DNA of 64,000 nt from Thiodiazotropha sp037384425 (GTDB taxonomy: Bacteria > Pseudomonadota > Gammaproteobacteria > Chromatiales > Chromatiaceae), in assembly GCA_037384425.1 (NCBI GenBank), contig JARROA010000028.1, forward strand, positions 24,493 through 88,492, read 5' to 3'. This document shows positions 1 to 9,007 of the stretch, piece by piece. How positions within the stretch are numbered: position 1 is the first letter of the stretch; the number at the start of each line of letters is the position of its first letter. The notes beneath the pieces were generated by a model that searched no databases, had not been told where the DNA came from, and saw only the letters and a list, made by a program, of their open reading frames with translations. The position numbers and the translations under genes are program-made.

Positions 1-923
1 TCGTGCAGCGTCATCGGTGTGTGGTCGACACCCTCGAGCTGAATTCGCCCTTGCGCCTTGAGTTGCTCCAACAATTCCAGAATATGCACCACCTCGAATT
101 TATAGGGGCGGCCGATCAGATTGGGCCCCTCCCAGCGGATGGCGGTATAGGCGTGTCCGCACTCGGGGCTGATGACATACTTCACGCCCAGCTCTTCGGC
201 CGCGTTGACGACACGCCCCACGAGCTCGGCCGCCGCCTCCTGGTTGCCGATCTGAATGCCGCTGTTGGTCGCCTCGTAGGCCTTGCTGCTGATGGTCCAG
301 GTGACCCCTGCCACCTCGAAGATACGCGCCAGGCTCTGGATGAACTCGGGAAAGTTGATGATCTCCATGGATGAGAAGATGGTCATGTAGTCGACGCCGG
401 CCTGGTCTACCGGGATTTTCAGCCCGGTCTCCTTCTCCACATTCGCCAGCGCCGCGGAGAGTGTCTTGTAGGTGACGCCCATGGGGCTGCCGAGGGTCAA
501 GGCGCGATGGGTGGCCTCTTTCATGCCGTCGGGCGCATAGCCGGCAACGGAGAAACCTTCACGGATCTTGCGGATCATATAGGTGATGTCGTTGCCTACG
601 GGACAGACCATGGAACAACGTCCGCACAGGGTACAGCTGTCGTAGACCAGCTTTTCCCAGTCGGCGAAATCCTCCTCCGTGAGCGGCTTGGTCAACCCCA
701 TGGCCTTTCCGAGCTTGCCCCAGAAGGTATGCTCCTGGCGCCACAGCTTCTTCATCGGTTCGAGTTTGTGAATCGGCGTATAGCGGGGATCGTTGGTCTC
801 GGTAAAGAAAAGACAGGCCTCGGCGCAGATACCGCAATGCACGCAACTCGAGAAGTAGGATGCGACCTTGGCATCGATCTGCTGCCCCATCACCTCAACA
901 CCACGTTCAAAAGCTTCGCTCAT
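1..923 (-). CDS. HdrD/DsrK-like iron-sulfur protein (partial, C-terminus beyond window)
   Basis: Last visible gene of the formate dehydrogenase operon; 307 codons are present and the frame runs off the left edge. Two CxxCxxCxxxC motifs lie at residues 27-37 and 97-107, and a cysteine-rich CCG-type region begins near residue 254 (SPECGHAYTA). This layout is that of heterodisulfide-reductase-related subunits (HdrD, DsrK, TmcB, GlpC), which pass electrons between a membrane cytochrome b and a cytoplasmic partner. No signal peptide is seen, so it should sit on the cytoplasmic face. The start at 923 has a GAGGAG ribosome site. The partner is probably the NarI-like cytochrome b directly upstream in the transcript; the electron acceptor is unknown. 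Confidence 0.8.
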   Translation of the reverse strand, partial: MSEAFERGVEVMGQQIDAKVASYFSSCVHCGICAEACLFFTETNDPRYTPIHKLEPMKKLWRQEHTFWGKLGKAMGLTKPLTEEDFADWEKLVYDSCTLCGRCSMVCPVGNDITYMIRKIREGFSVAGYAPDGMKEATHRALTLGSPMGVTYKTLSAALANVEKETGLKIPVDQAGVDYMTIFSSMEIINFPEFIQSLARIFEVAGVTWTISSKAYEATNSGIQIGNQEAAAELVGRVVNAAEELGVKYVISPECGHAYTAIRWEGPNLIGRPYKFEVVHILELLEQLKAQGRIQLEGVDHTPMTLH

Positions 924-960
924 GGCTGCCTCTCCTCGGATTGCTCAGTCAGCGGATTTC

Positions 961-1017
961 GGTGCGGCAAGCCGCACCCTACACATCGATCACCCGTAGG
1001 GTGCGGCTTGCCGCACC
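961..1017. repeat. REP-like perfect inverted repeat
   Basis: Two 22-base arms (961-982 and 996-1017) are perfect reverse complements around a 13-base loop; each arm also contains a smaller palindrome (GTGCGGC/GCCGCAC). It sits between two genes of the fdh operon. There is no T-run, so it is more likely a REP-type element that affects mRNA stability than a terminator. A degenerate relative is found near 25.2 kb. Confidence 0.75.
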
Positions 1018-1034
1018 GTGTTGTCCGATGGATG

Positions 1035-1676
1035 CTACGCATTGACACCTTTGCGGCCCATGGTGGCGCCGGTGTAGCCACGACTCAGTATAAAAGTGAA
1101 GGCGTGCATCAGCTTGCTGAAGGGGAAATAGATCAACAGCAGTTCAGCCAGGAAGAGATGCAGCAATCTTAACGGCTCGAAGGACTGCGCCAGCGCCAGG
1201 CAACCGGTCAGCATCACCACGAAGACCAGAATCGACCCCACATGATCATCCAGGTCGGAGAGCATCCGGGTCACCGGATTGAGCACCCGGTGCAGCCACA
1301 GCAAGATGAGTCCGGCGAAGGCGAACTCCGCGGCCACGATAAAGGCCCAATGCGGCATCGCCGGCCAGCTGAAGCCGGTGATGCGGTCGGCGATGAAGTC
1401 GATGTGGGGTTTGGCGAAAATCAGCAGCGCGAAGAGTCCCAGATGAAACATGTAGCCGGCGATGAGTTGCATCCGGCTGCGGGTGGATACCGTACGCTCC
1501 GGCACGAAGCGGCTGAACACCGCTCTCAGTGCGCCCTTGCCCGCACTGCCCCTGGGCAGGGAGAGATCCGGCCTGACGCCGGCCTTGAGAATGGCGGCGA
1601 TGCGCCAGACGACGCCGACAACGAACGCCGAGAGCGAAAAGTACCAGAGCGGCCCGTCGATGAATTCGCCAATCAC
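1035..1676 (-). CDS. NarI/DsrM-like membrane cytochrome b subunit
   Basis: A 213-residue integral membrane protein with about five hydrophobic helices and histidines in or beside them (for example GYMFHL, LLWLHR, LLHLFL, KLMHAF), as in the nitrate reductase gamma / DsrM / HmcE cytochrome b family, which binds two b hemes and exchanges electrons with quinone. The start chosen is GTG at 1676, which overlaps the stop of fdhC by four bases and begins the conserved part; upstream residues in the frame are arginine-rich shadow. Pairing with the following Fe-S protein resembles the DsrMK/TmcBC arrangement. Its job in the formate pathway is inferred. Confidence 0.78.
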   Translation of the reverse strand: MIGEFIDGPLWYFSLSAFVVGVVWRIAAILKAGVRPDLSLPRGSAGKGALRAVFSRFVPERTVSTRSRMQLIAGYMFHLGLFALLIFAKPHIDFIADRITGFSWPAMPHWAFIVAAEFAFAGLILLWLHRVLNPVTRMLSDLDDHVGSILVFVVMLTGCLALAQSFEPLRLLHLFLAELLLIYFPFSKLMHAFTFILSRGYTGATMGRKGVNA

Positions 1677-2737
1677 TTGCCGGCCTCCTCGATGTTGGCA
1701 TCCAGTGGTATGTGATCGAAATCTCCCTTCAGTTTCGCCACCTCGTCGCTGGCGATCGCTTCGCCGCGTTCTTCGGCCTGTGAAGCCCACAAATCGTGAT
1801 GCTCCTTGGCCCAGTTGAGATCGCAGTAACCGGTCTTCATGCCCTCGATGGCGCCCTCCATGCCGATGGTGCCGATATAGATGTGACCCAGAATCACCGC
1901 AATCATGAGGATGGCGCCGATGCCGTGTCCCACATGGGCCAGCTCCATCAGTTCGCGTCCCTGGCCGAAAACGGGAGAGACCAGGACCAGTCCGGAGACG
2001 CCGATCGTGCCGCCGACGAACACCAGCAGCCAGAACATGGTCTTCTCACCCATGTTGAAAAAGTTCGAAGGCACGTGCTTCTTGCCGATGACACCCCCAC
2101 CCCGCAACAGCCAGGTGAGATCACCCTTCTGATAGATATTGCGACGCACGAAACGGAAGAAGATCAGCACCAGCGCCAATAGAAACAGCGGCCCCATCAG
2201 ATTGTGTCCCTCCTTGGATGCCGAGGCCAGCACCGAAAAGGCCTCCTTGCCGATCAGGGGGATCAACAACGGTCTTCCGAACAGCAGAATGAGTCCGCTC
2301 AAGGCGAGAAAGATGAAAATGCCGGCAATGAACCAGTGGATAGTCCGCTCATAGGTCGTGTATCGAGGCAGTTTGCGATTGGAGATACCGCCTTCCACGG
2401 GTACCTTTCCTCTCACCAGGTAGAAGACGATCAGCGCCACCAGCACGCCTGCGAGGACATATCCACCGATCGGAATCAGCTGGTTGATCCTGAAATGGCG
2501 CCAGCGATCACCGTTGGCGTTGATCAGGACACCGGTATCGACACCTTTGACCTGTGTCTTGCCTGAAGCCGGTGCGGTGCGTTGCCGTACGTCGCGCCAC
2601 AACTCCGAGGCCGGGTTCATCAGCTTCGCGGTGGGCGCCTTGGTAGCCGAGTTCTCCTCGGCGCCGGCCCATGGCATATAGACGAGAAGCGTGATCAGAA
2701 AGGTCCACAACAGGGATTTTGACGATGCGGCGATCAC
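1673..2737 (-). CDS. fdhC: formate dehydrogenase gamma subunit (cytochrome b)
   Basis: 354 residues: an N-terminal signal peptide ending near AGA-EE (residue 27), one more hydrophobic segment near residue 75-100, and a FdnI/FdoI-type four-helix cytochrome b core. Heme-ligand histidine candidates lie in TIHWFIAG, KEGHNLMGP and GHIYIGT. The subunit anchors the dehydrogenase in the inner membrane and reduces quinone. The start is GTG at 2737 behind AGGGAGAT. A 114-base gap with a strong hairpin separates it from fdhB. The N-terminal extension carrying a signal peptide is typical of the FDH subclass with DUF3305/3306 neighbours. Confidence 0.9.
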   Translation of the reverse strand: MIAASSKSLLWTFLITLLVYMPWAGAEENSATKAPTAKLMNPASELWRDVRQRTAPASGKTQVKGVDTGVLINANGDRWRHFRINQLIPIGGYVLAGVLVALIVFYLVRGKVPVEGGISNRKLPRYTTYERTIHWFIAGIFIFLALSGLILLFGRPLLIPLIGKEAFSVLASASKEGHNLMGPLFLLALVLIFFRFVRRNIYQKGDLTWLLRGGGVIGKKHVPSNFFNMGEKTMFWLLVFVGGTIGVSGLVLVSPVFGQGRELMELAHVGHGIGAILMIAVILGHIYIGTIGMEGAIEGMKTGYCDLNWAKEHHDLWASQAEERGEAIASDEVAKLKGDFDHIPLDANIEEAGK

Positions 2738-2775
2738 TGTTTTATCTCCCTCTCTCTCATCGCTTGGTGAGTGGT

Positions 2776-2804
2776 CTCCCGGCCATCGGAGTGATGGCCG
2801 GGAG
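2776..2804. other. intra-operon hairpin between fdhB and fdhC
   Basis: A perfect 12-base inverted repeat (2776-2787 and 2793-2804) with a 5-base loop lies in the 114-base gap between fdhB and fdhC. No T-run follows on the minus strand, so it is probably an RNA processing or stabilising hairpin that adjusts subunit levels rather than a terminator. Confidence 0.6.
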
Positions 2805-2851
2805 GTTGTCGCCTGGATCTCAGCCCAGTAGTTGCTTTGCCAACTTTCCGA

Positions 2852-3481
2852 TCACTCGTTTGCGCTACTCTTGCCCCCCATACCGCGTGGGGCCCGGAAA
2901 GAGGCGTCCTGATAGGAAACGCCTCGCGCCAGGACAGCCGCGCCGCGGTTGATGATGCGCTTGCGGTAGACATCGGAGATCACATCCGCATCACCGGCCA
3001 GCAGGGCCTTGGTGGAGCACATCTCGGCACAGAGCGGGAGCTTGCCCTCGGCGAGGCGGTTGGATCCGTATTTGCGATGCTCGTCGGCACTGTTATCGGG
3101 TTCCGGTCCGCCGGCGCAGAAGGTGCATTTGTCCATCTTGCCGCGGGTGGCGAAGGCGCCGTCTTCGGGAAACTGCGGTGCACCGAAAGGACAGGCATAG
3201 AAGCAGTAACCGCAACCGATGCAGATGTCCTTGTCGTGCAGCACCACGCCATCGGCCGTGGTGTAGAAGCAGTCCACCGGACAGACCGTGGCGCAGGGCG
3301 CATCCGAACAGTGCATACAGGCCACCGAGAGGGAACGTTCTCCGGGTTCGCCGTCCTTGATGGTGACGACACGGCGACGGTTGACGCCCCAGGGTACCTC
3401 GTTCTCATTCTTGCAGGCAGTCACACAGCCGTTGCACTCGATGCAGCGTTCTGGATCACAGTAGAATTTCATTCGTGCCAT
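2852..3481 (-). CDS. fdhB: formate dehydrogenase beta subunit, 4Fe-4S ferredoxin
   Basis: 209 residues of the FDH3-type beta subunit. Cysteine motifs for four [4Fe-4S] clusters are visible: CIECNGCVTAC (residues 13-23), CMHCSDAPCATVC, CIGCGYCFYAC, and a final CTFC paired with CAEMC. These clusters wire electrons from the alpha subunit to the cytochrome b. There is no own signal peptide, so export would be as a complex with the Tat-borne alpha subunit, as is known for the family. It starts 16 bases after the alpha gene's stop. Confidence 0.93.
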   Translation of the reverse strand: MARMKFYCDPERCIECNGCVTACKNENEVPWGVNRRRVVTIKDGEPGERSLSVACMHCSDAPCATVCPVDCFYTTADGVVLHDKDICIGCGYCFYACPFGAPQFPEDGAFATRGKMDKCTFCAGGPEPDNSADEHRKYGSNRLAEGKLPLCAEMCSTKALLAGDADVISDVYRKRIINRGAAVLARGVSYQDASFRAPRGMGGKSSANE

Positions 3482-3497
3482 GATGGTTTACCTCGGA

Positions 3498-6360
3498 TTA
3501 AGCCTTGCTGATGCGACACAGGCTGCATTTGGTTTCCTGCATCTGGGTGACCGAATCGTAGCCATAGGTCATGGCCGTGTTACAGGCCTCGCCCAGGATG
3601 TAGGGATCCGCGCCCTCGGGATACTTGCTGCGCAGATCCCTGCCCTCGAAATGTCCGCCGAAATGGAATGGCATGAAGGCCACGCCCGCCGCCACGCGCC
3701 GGGTGACCAGCGCCTTGACCTTGACCTTGGCGCCCTCGGCACCCTCCACCCAGACATCGTCACCATCCTTGATGCCGGCATCGTTGGCGTCACGGGGATG
3801 AATCTCGACGAACATGTCCTGCTGCAGCTCCGCCAGCCAGGGATTGGAGCGGGTCTCGTCACCGCCTCCTTCGTACTCCACCAGTCGACCCGAGGTCAGA
3901 ATGAGAGGATAGTCCTGGGTGTAGTCCTTGGCTTGAATCGAGGCATAACGCGTGGGTAGCCGATAAAACGACTTGCGATCCTCGTAAGTCGGATACTTCT
4001 CCACCAGATCGCGACGGCTGGTATAGAGCGGCTCGCGATGGATCGGCACCGGATCGGGGAAGGTCCAGACCACGGCCCGCGCCTTGGCGTTGCCAAAGGG
4101 TGCGCAACCGTGCTTGATGGCAACCCGCTGGATACCGCCGGAGACGTCGGTCTTCCAGTTCTTACCCTCGGCGGCTTGCTTCTCCCCGTCGCTCAGGTCG
4201 TCCCACCAGCCGAGCTTCTTCAGCAGGTCGGCAGTAAACTCGGGATGGCCGTTCTTGATCTCGTTGCCGACCGGATAGGAACCCTCCGCCAGCAGGTTCA
4301 CGCCGTTGCGCTCGACACCGAAACGGGCGCGGAAGTTGAGGCCACCCTTGGCCACCGGCTTGCTGGTATCGTAGAGATTGGGGGTACCGGGGTGTTTCAA
4401 TTCCGGATTGCCCCAGCAGGGCCATGGCAGACCGTAGTACTCGCCGTCGCAGGGTCCGCCCTCGGCCAGCAGACTGGTGTAGTCGAAGGTGCCCCAGTTC
4501 TGCTGTTGCAGCTTCATGCGTTCGGGGCTCTGGCCGGTGTAGCCGATGGTCCACATGCCCTTGTTGAACTCGCGTGTGATGTCCTCGATCAGTGGCTCGT
4601 CACCCTTGACCTCGATATTCTTGAACAACTCGTCGGCGAAACCCAGTTTCTTGGCCAGGCGGTACATGATGGTGTGGTCCGGAACCGACTCGAACAGGGG
4701 TTCGATCACCTTGTCCCGCCACTGCAGCGAGCGGTTGGAGGCGGTGACGGAGCCGTAGGTCTCGAACTGAGTGGCTGCCGGCAGCAGGTACACGTCGTCG
4801 GTACGGTCGTGCATGACGGCGGAGACGGTTGGATAGGGATCGATGATGACCATCATGTCCAGCTTCTCCATCGCCTGCTTCATCTCCTCGCCGCGGGTCT
4901 GGCTGTTGGGCGCGTGCCCCCACAGCACCATGGCGCGGACATTGTCCTTCTGTGCCACGTTCTCCTTGTCCTCGAGCACGCCGTCTATCCAGCGTGAAAC
5001 CGGGATGCCCTTGGTGTTCATCACCGGCACGTCCTTGTCGCCGCTCTTCTCGTAGCTGCCCGGGTCGAAGCGCCCGGCGAGCCAGTCGTGATCGACACCC
5101 CAGACACCGGCCCAGTGCTTCCAGGCCCCCGCGGAAAGGCCGTAGTAGCCCGGCAGGGTATGCGAAAGAACGCCGAAGTCGGTAGCGCCCTGTACGTTGT
5201 CGTGACCGCGGAAGATGTTGGTGCCGCCACCTTCACGGCCCATGTTGCCCAGCGCCAGCTGGAAGATGCAGTAGGCGCGGGTGTTGTTGTTGCCGATGGT
5301 GTGCTGGGTACCACCCATGCACCAGATGAAGGTGCCGGGGCGATTGTCGGCCATGGTCTTGGCCGCGGCGTAAACCTGATTCTCAGGCACGCCCGTTACC
5401 CGCTCCACCTCGTCCGGCGTCCACTTGGCGATCTCCTTCTTCACGTCCTCAATGCCGTACACACGCTGGCGGATGAACTCCTTGTCCTCCCAGCCGTTCT
5501 CGAAGATGTGCCAGAGCATGCCCCAGATCAGCGGTACGTCGGTGCCTGGCCGCAAGCGGAGGAATTGATTGGCATGGGCCGCGGTGCGGGTAAAGCGTGG
5601 ATCGATGACGATCAGCTGCGCGTTGTTCTCCTCCTTGGCCTTGAACACATGCTGCAGGGAGACCGGATGGGCCTCGGCCGGATTGCCGCCGATGATGAGT
5701 ATCGCCTTCGAGTTGTGGATGTCGTTATAGGAGTTGGTCATGGCGCCATAACCCCAGGTGTTGGCGACACCCGCGACCGTGGTGGAGTGACAGATCCGCG
5801 CCTGATGGTCCACGTTGTTGGTACCCCAGAAGGCGGCGAACTTGCGGAACAGATAGGCTTGCTCGTTATTGTGCTTGGCCGAACCCAGCCAGTAGACCGA
5901 GTCGGGTCCCGACTGTTCGCGAATCTGCAGCATCTTGTCGCCGATCTCGTTGAGGGCCTGCTCCCAGGAGATCCGCTTCCACTTGCCTCCCACCAGCTTG
6001 GTGGGATATTTAAGACGCCGTTCACCATGGCCGTGTTCGCGTACCGAAGCGCCCTTGGCACAGTGCGCTCCGTGGCTGAAGGGGTGATCGAAGGCCGGCT
6101 CCTGACCGGTCCAGACACCGTTCTGCACTTCGGCGATGATGCCGCAACCCACGGAACAGTGCGTGCAGATGGTCTTGATCTTACTGACACCCGAGGTCTG
6201 TGCCTCTTCGGCCCGGGCGCGTCTGATCATGCCGGGTGTGAACCCGCTGGCGAGTACCGCCCCGGCGTGACATGGCCTGTCCACCTCCTGTGGATGAGAT
6301 GGAGGGTCTGGACTCGGCTCTTACGTCGATCGGAAGATCGGATGTCTTGCGCAGTTTCAT
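3498..6360 (-). CDS. fdhA: formate dehydrogenase alpha subunit (Mo/W-bisMGD), probable frameshift in signal peptide
   Basis: Catalytic subunit that oxidises formate (or reduces CO2) at a bis-MGD molybdenum or tungsten centre. The main frame is open from 6284 to 3498 (928 codons). It shows the [4Fe-4S] ligands CTHCSVGCG plus a later Cys (residues 40, 43, 47, 75 of that frame) and QARICHSTTV, in which Cys165 takes the place of selenocysteine in FdnG-type enzymes. The expected N-terminus (MKLRKTSD... to MSRRG) lies in a different frame starting at ATG 6360. The main frame resumes at GAVLASGF...ARAEEA. So the Tat signal appears interrupted by a frameshift, probably with a small deletion, near 6255-6285. 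Either a sequencing error or a real lesion would explain it. Confidence 0.9.
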
Positions 6361-6379
6361 TCGAATCACCCTGTCTCTG

Positions 6380-6592
6380 TCAACTGGTCATCGTTTTGTA
6401 GTAGGCGGCGATATGGGGTGTCAGCCGGTAGCCTTTCTGCTGCATCGACTCGCTGCTCGCCATCCCTTCATCCTCGCCCATGGCCAAACCGGGCACTGAC
6501 GCCGCGACGGCGATACCCGCGCCGGCCGAGGCCGATTTGCTCAGGAACTTCCTGCGATTGTGATCAAGGGAGTACTTCTTGGCTTTGTTCAT
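6380..6592 (-). CDS. formate dehydrogenase region Tat-target small protein
   Basis: A 70-residue protein with a clear twin-arginine signal (NRRKFLSKSASAGAG, then a hydrophobic stretch and PGLAMGED cleavage region) and a short mature part of about 35 residues. This matches the small Tat-target family (TIGR02811 type) found directly upstream of membrane formate dehydrogenase alpha genes. Its function is not known to me; a role in assembly or co-export is inferred from its conserved position. It ends 19 bases before the fdhA start. Confidence 0.85.
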   Translation of the reverse strand: MNKAKKYSLDHNRRKFLSKSASAGAGIAVAASVPGLAMGEDEGMASSESMQQKGYRLTPHIAAYYKTMTS

Positions 6593-6625
6593 GGGATCCC
6601 CTCCCGGTCTGAAATTAATGTTGGC

Positions 6626-7294
6626 CTATACCGGCATGCTCAAATAACGTTGTTCCAGCGCCATGAAAGCGGCGCCAAAACGCCCGACCGCCCGATAGAA
6701 GACGGCCGATCCCGCTTCACTGAGATCGCTGAAGAAGCGACCCAGCCAATCCGCGAGATGGCTTTTGAAAAAATCTCTCTGCACCTCCAGTGCCGCGCCC
6801 TCTTTGATGAGTATCGCCATCACCTCACACAGGGCCGCCACATGGTCCTCAGGCTCCGATACGCCCTCCTGACGGTGAAAACCGAGGGCGGCCAGATCAT
6901 CACGCAAGCGTCCAAGCGGTCGTTCCATGAGGTACCCAGTGAGGTACCAGGATCCGAAGGGCACCAACTCGCCACGACCGATACCGATGAACAGGGCATG
7001 GAACTCGTCATCCACCGCCTCGGCATGTGATGTGTTGGCGGCCAGACCCAGCATCGACATCGCCAGCGCCATCTCATCCCGCTGCGATTCGATCTTGGCG
7101 AAACCCGCTACCTGGTCCAGCACCTCGCGTTCGGGCGGTGATCTCAACAGCCGTGCCAGCAGGCTGTAGGCGCCACTGCGATAGGCCTGCTCCTCGATCT
7201 GATCCACGGTGAATGTCGCGTCTGCCGTGGTTGGTTGTACCTGGGTGCCGACCTGCGTGGTGTCGTTGTGGGCGGCCTGGGTGTTATTGGTCAT
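6626..7294 (-). CDS. TorD-family molybdoenzyme chaperone
   Basis: 222 residues, all-helical, with TorD/DmsD family features: the N-terminal helix RSGAYSLLARLLRSPPE, a FHALFIGIGRGELVPFGSWYLTGYLMERPLGRLRDDLAALG block and EDHVAALCEVMAILI. These chaperones bind the Tat signal of the catalytic subunit, hold it back from export and help insert the Mo/W cofactor. ATG 7294 is preferred to the TTG one codon upstream because GAGGAGTGA lies at good spacing. It is 33 bases upstream of the Tat-target gene, consistent with serving FdhA. Confidence 0.88.
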   Translation of the reverse strand: MTNNTQAAHNDTTQVGTQVQPTTADATFTVDQIEEQAYRSGAYSLLARLLRSPPEREVLDQVAGFAKIESQRDEMALAMSMLGLAANTSHAEAVDDEFHALFIGIGRGELVPFGSWYLTGYLMERPLGRLRDDLAALGFHRQEGVSEPEDHVAALCEVMAILIKEGAALEVQRDFFKSHLADWLGRFFSDLSEAGSAVFYRAVGRFGAAFMALEQRYLSMPV

Positions 7295-7393
7295 CAATCA
7301 CTCCTCACTGCAGTTAAGGCTCGCAAACAACGGGCCAGCTTGGGCGAGAAAAAAAGGACAAAAAGGGAAAAGAATTACCCACCGGGCGATGCG

Positions 7394-9007
7394 TTATTGA
7401 CTAATCTGGTCATCCACACCGCCCGACATGGCATCCTGATCCTGCACAATGTCGATCACCCGGCAGTCCTCGCAGAGCGTGAGGCGCCGACGGGCTCGCT
7501 CGGTCTGAAACATGTAGTGCCCCTTGAGCTTGTTCAGCATGTTGTCGATGACGGAACGGGTGGCAAAGGGCTTGCCGCATGAGGTACACAGGAAAGGCTC
7601 CTCCTCGTGCAGTTTGCGTTTGCGCTTTCTCGCCTCCCCATCGAACAACATGCGCGGTGTGATCCAGATGGCGTCTTCGGGACAGGTGCGGGTACACATA
7701 CCGCACTGCAGACAGTTCTCTTCGATGAACAGAAGCTGGGGTATGCCCTCGCCCCCCGTTTGCAAGGCCTTGCCGGGACAGGCACCGACGCAGGAAAAGC
7801 ACAGCGTACAGGCCTTGGCGTCCACGTCGGCGGTGCCGAAGGGGGCGCCGGCGCTCAGCGATGCCAGCGGTTTCGGCCTCACGGCCTGGCTGTAGAGATG
7901 GTCGATCGCCAGTTGAGCGCTCTTGCGCTTACCTCCGATACCCGAGAAACCCGCCGTGTCGATGGTCGGCATCAGTGCGTCGGGGCGATAGGCGAGCTCT
8001 TCGGTCCTGTCCAGACTGACCACGCTTTGCGGATAGCCGAGCGCACTCAGGATCTCCCCGGCGAACCGAAGTTGTTCCCTGACGGCCTGTTCCGAGGATG
8101 CGGGCATACTGCCGTCGTCGGCAAGCACGATCGCCCGCGCGCCATAGGCGAGCGCCGACAGCCAGAACTCCAGTCCGACGCTGGCCAGTTCCTCCACCGC
8201 GAAAGGCAGCATATTGTCCAACGGAGGTTCAAAGCCTGATGCCGTGGAATCCGTGGTCAGCACCAGGATCGCATCCTCTCCGCCCCGCTCCCGATAGACG
8301 GTCAACAGCCGGCGCACGCGGTCCAGATTGTCACGTGCACTGGGGTAGACATACTGGATGGCCCCGCTGGGACAGACGGTGGCGCAGACCCCGCCGCCCT
8401 GACAGAGGTAGGCATTGACGTCGATGCGCTCGGCCAGGCTGCTGATGGCATCGGCGGGACAGGCGTCGATACAGCGGGTGCAGGCCGTCTTGCCGGCATG
8501 CCCGTGGGCGCAGATATCGGGGTTATAGTCGAAATATCGGGGCTTTTCGAAACTGCCCGTCAATTCGCTCAGTTCGTCCATGGCGAGCTGCAGTTCCGCC
8601 TCGTCGAAACCGGCGTGACGATAACCTGGCGGCTTGATCTGGCTTTCGATCAGGGGATCGGGGCTGAGGTCGAGGATCAGGTCCGCGGCCACGGTCTCGG
8701 CATTGGGTTTACCTGTCTCGCCGAGATGAATCTTGAAATCACCCAGGTAGCCTTCGATGCGGATGGAACGGCCACCGAGGGGAACCAGCGGCACCCCGGG
8801 TTCCTCCACCCCCTGGGTGAGTATCAATAAGGTGTTGAGATGCCGATTCAGGCGCGGCGCCACTTCCAGGGCCTGGTTGTCGCCGATGATCACGGCACGT
8901 CCCTGGGATTGATAGTTCACCAGGCTAGTGGTTTCGATGGGCATCCGCAGCATGGCCTCGATGGCGGCGGTCCTGGCGGTTCGGTTGATCTGCTGTTGTG
9001 ATGTCAT
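7394..9007 (-). CDS. polyferredoxin-like 4Fe-4S protein of formate dehydrogenase operons
   Basis: 537 residues with an N-terminal region lacking cysteines, then CTRCIDACP and CxGxGxCATVCP in the middle, and CTLCFSCVGACP plus CLQCGMCTRTCP toward the C-terminus, i.e. four predicted [4Fe-4S] clusters. A pair of CxxC motifs (CTSC, CEDC) near the end may bind another metal. No signal peptide. The family is regularly encoded beside DUF3305/DUF3306 and FDH genes; it is probably a cytoplasmic electron carrier or maturation factor, but the precise role is unknown. It overlaps the DUF3306 gene by four bases. Confidence 0.85.
   Translation of the reverse strand: MTSQQQINRTARTAAIEAMLRMPIETTSLVNYQSQGRAVIIGDNQALEVAPRLNRHLNTLLILTQGVEEPGVPLVPLGGRSIRIEGYLGDFKIHLGETGKPNAETVAADLILDLSPDPLIESQIKPPGYRHAGFDEAELQLAMDELSELTGSFEKPRYFDYNPDICAHGHAGKTACTRCIDACPADAISSLAERIDVNAYLCQGGGVCATVCPSGAIQYVYPSARDNLDRVRRLLTVYRERGGEDAILVLTTDSTASGFEPPLDNMLPFAVEELASVGLEFWLSALAYGARAIVLADDGSMPASSEQAVREQLRFAGEILSALGYPQSVVSLDRTEELAYRPDALMPTIDTAGFSGIGGKRKSAQLAIDHLYSQAVRPKPLASLSAGAPFGTADVDAKACTLCFSCVGACPGKALQTGGEGIPQLLFIEENCLQCGMCTRTCPEDAIWITPRMLFDGEARKRKRKLHEEEPFLCTSCGKPFATRSVIDNMLNKLKGHYMFQTERARRRLTLCEDCRVIDIVQDQDAMSGGVDDQISQ

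Noticed and set aside
5750..5830. Possible selenocysteine (UGA) and SECIS in fdhA
   Set aside because: The expected position is read as an ordinary cysteine codon and the frame has no internal stop.
5088..6401. 437-codon plus-strand frame opposite fdhA
   Set aside because: Antisense to the conserved FDH catalytic domain; no ribosome site or family.
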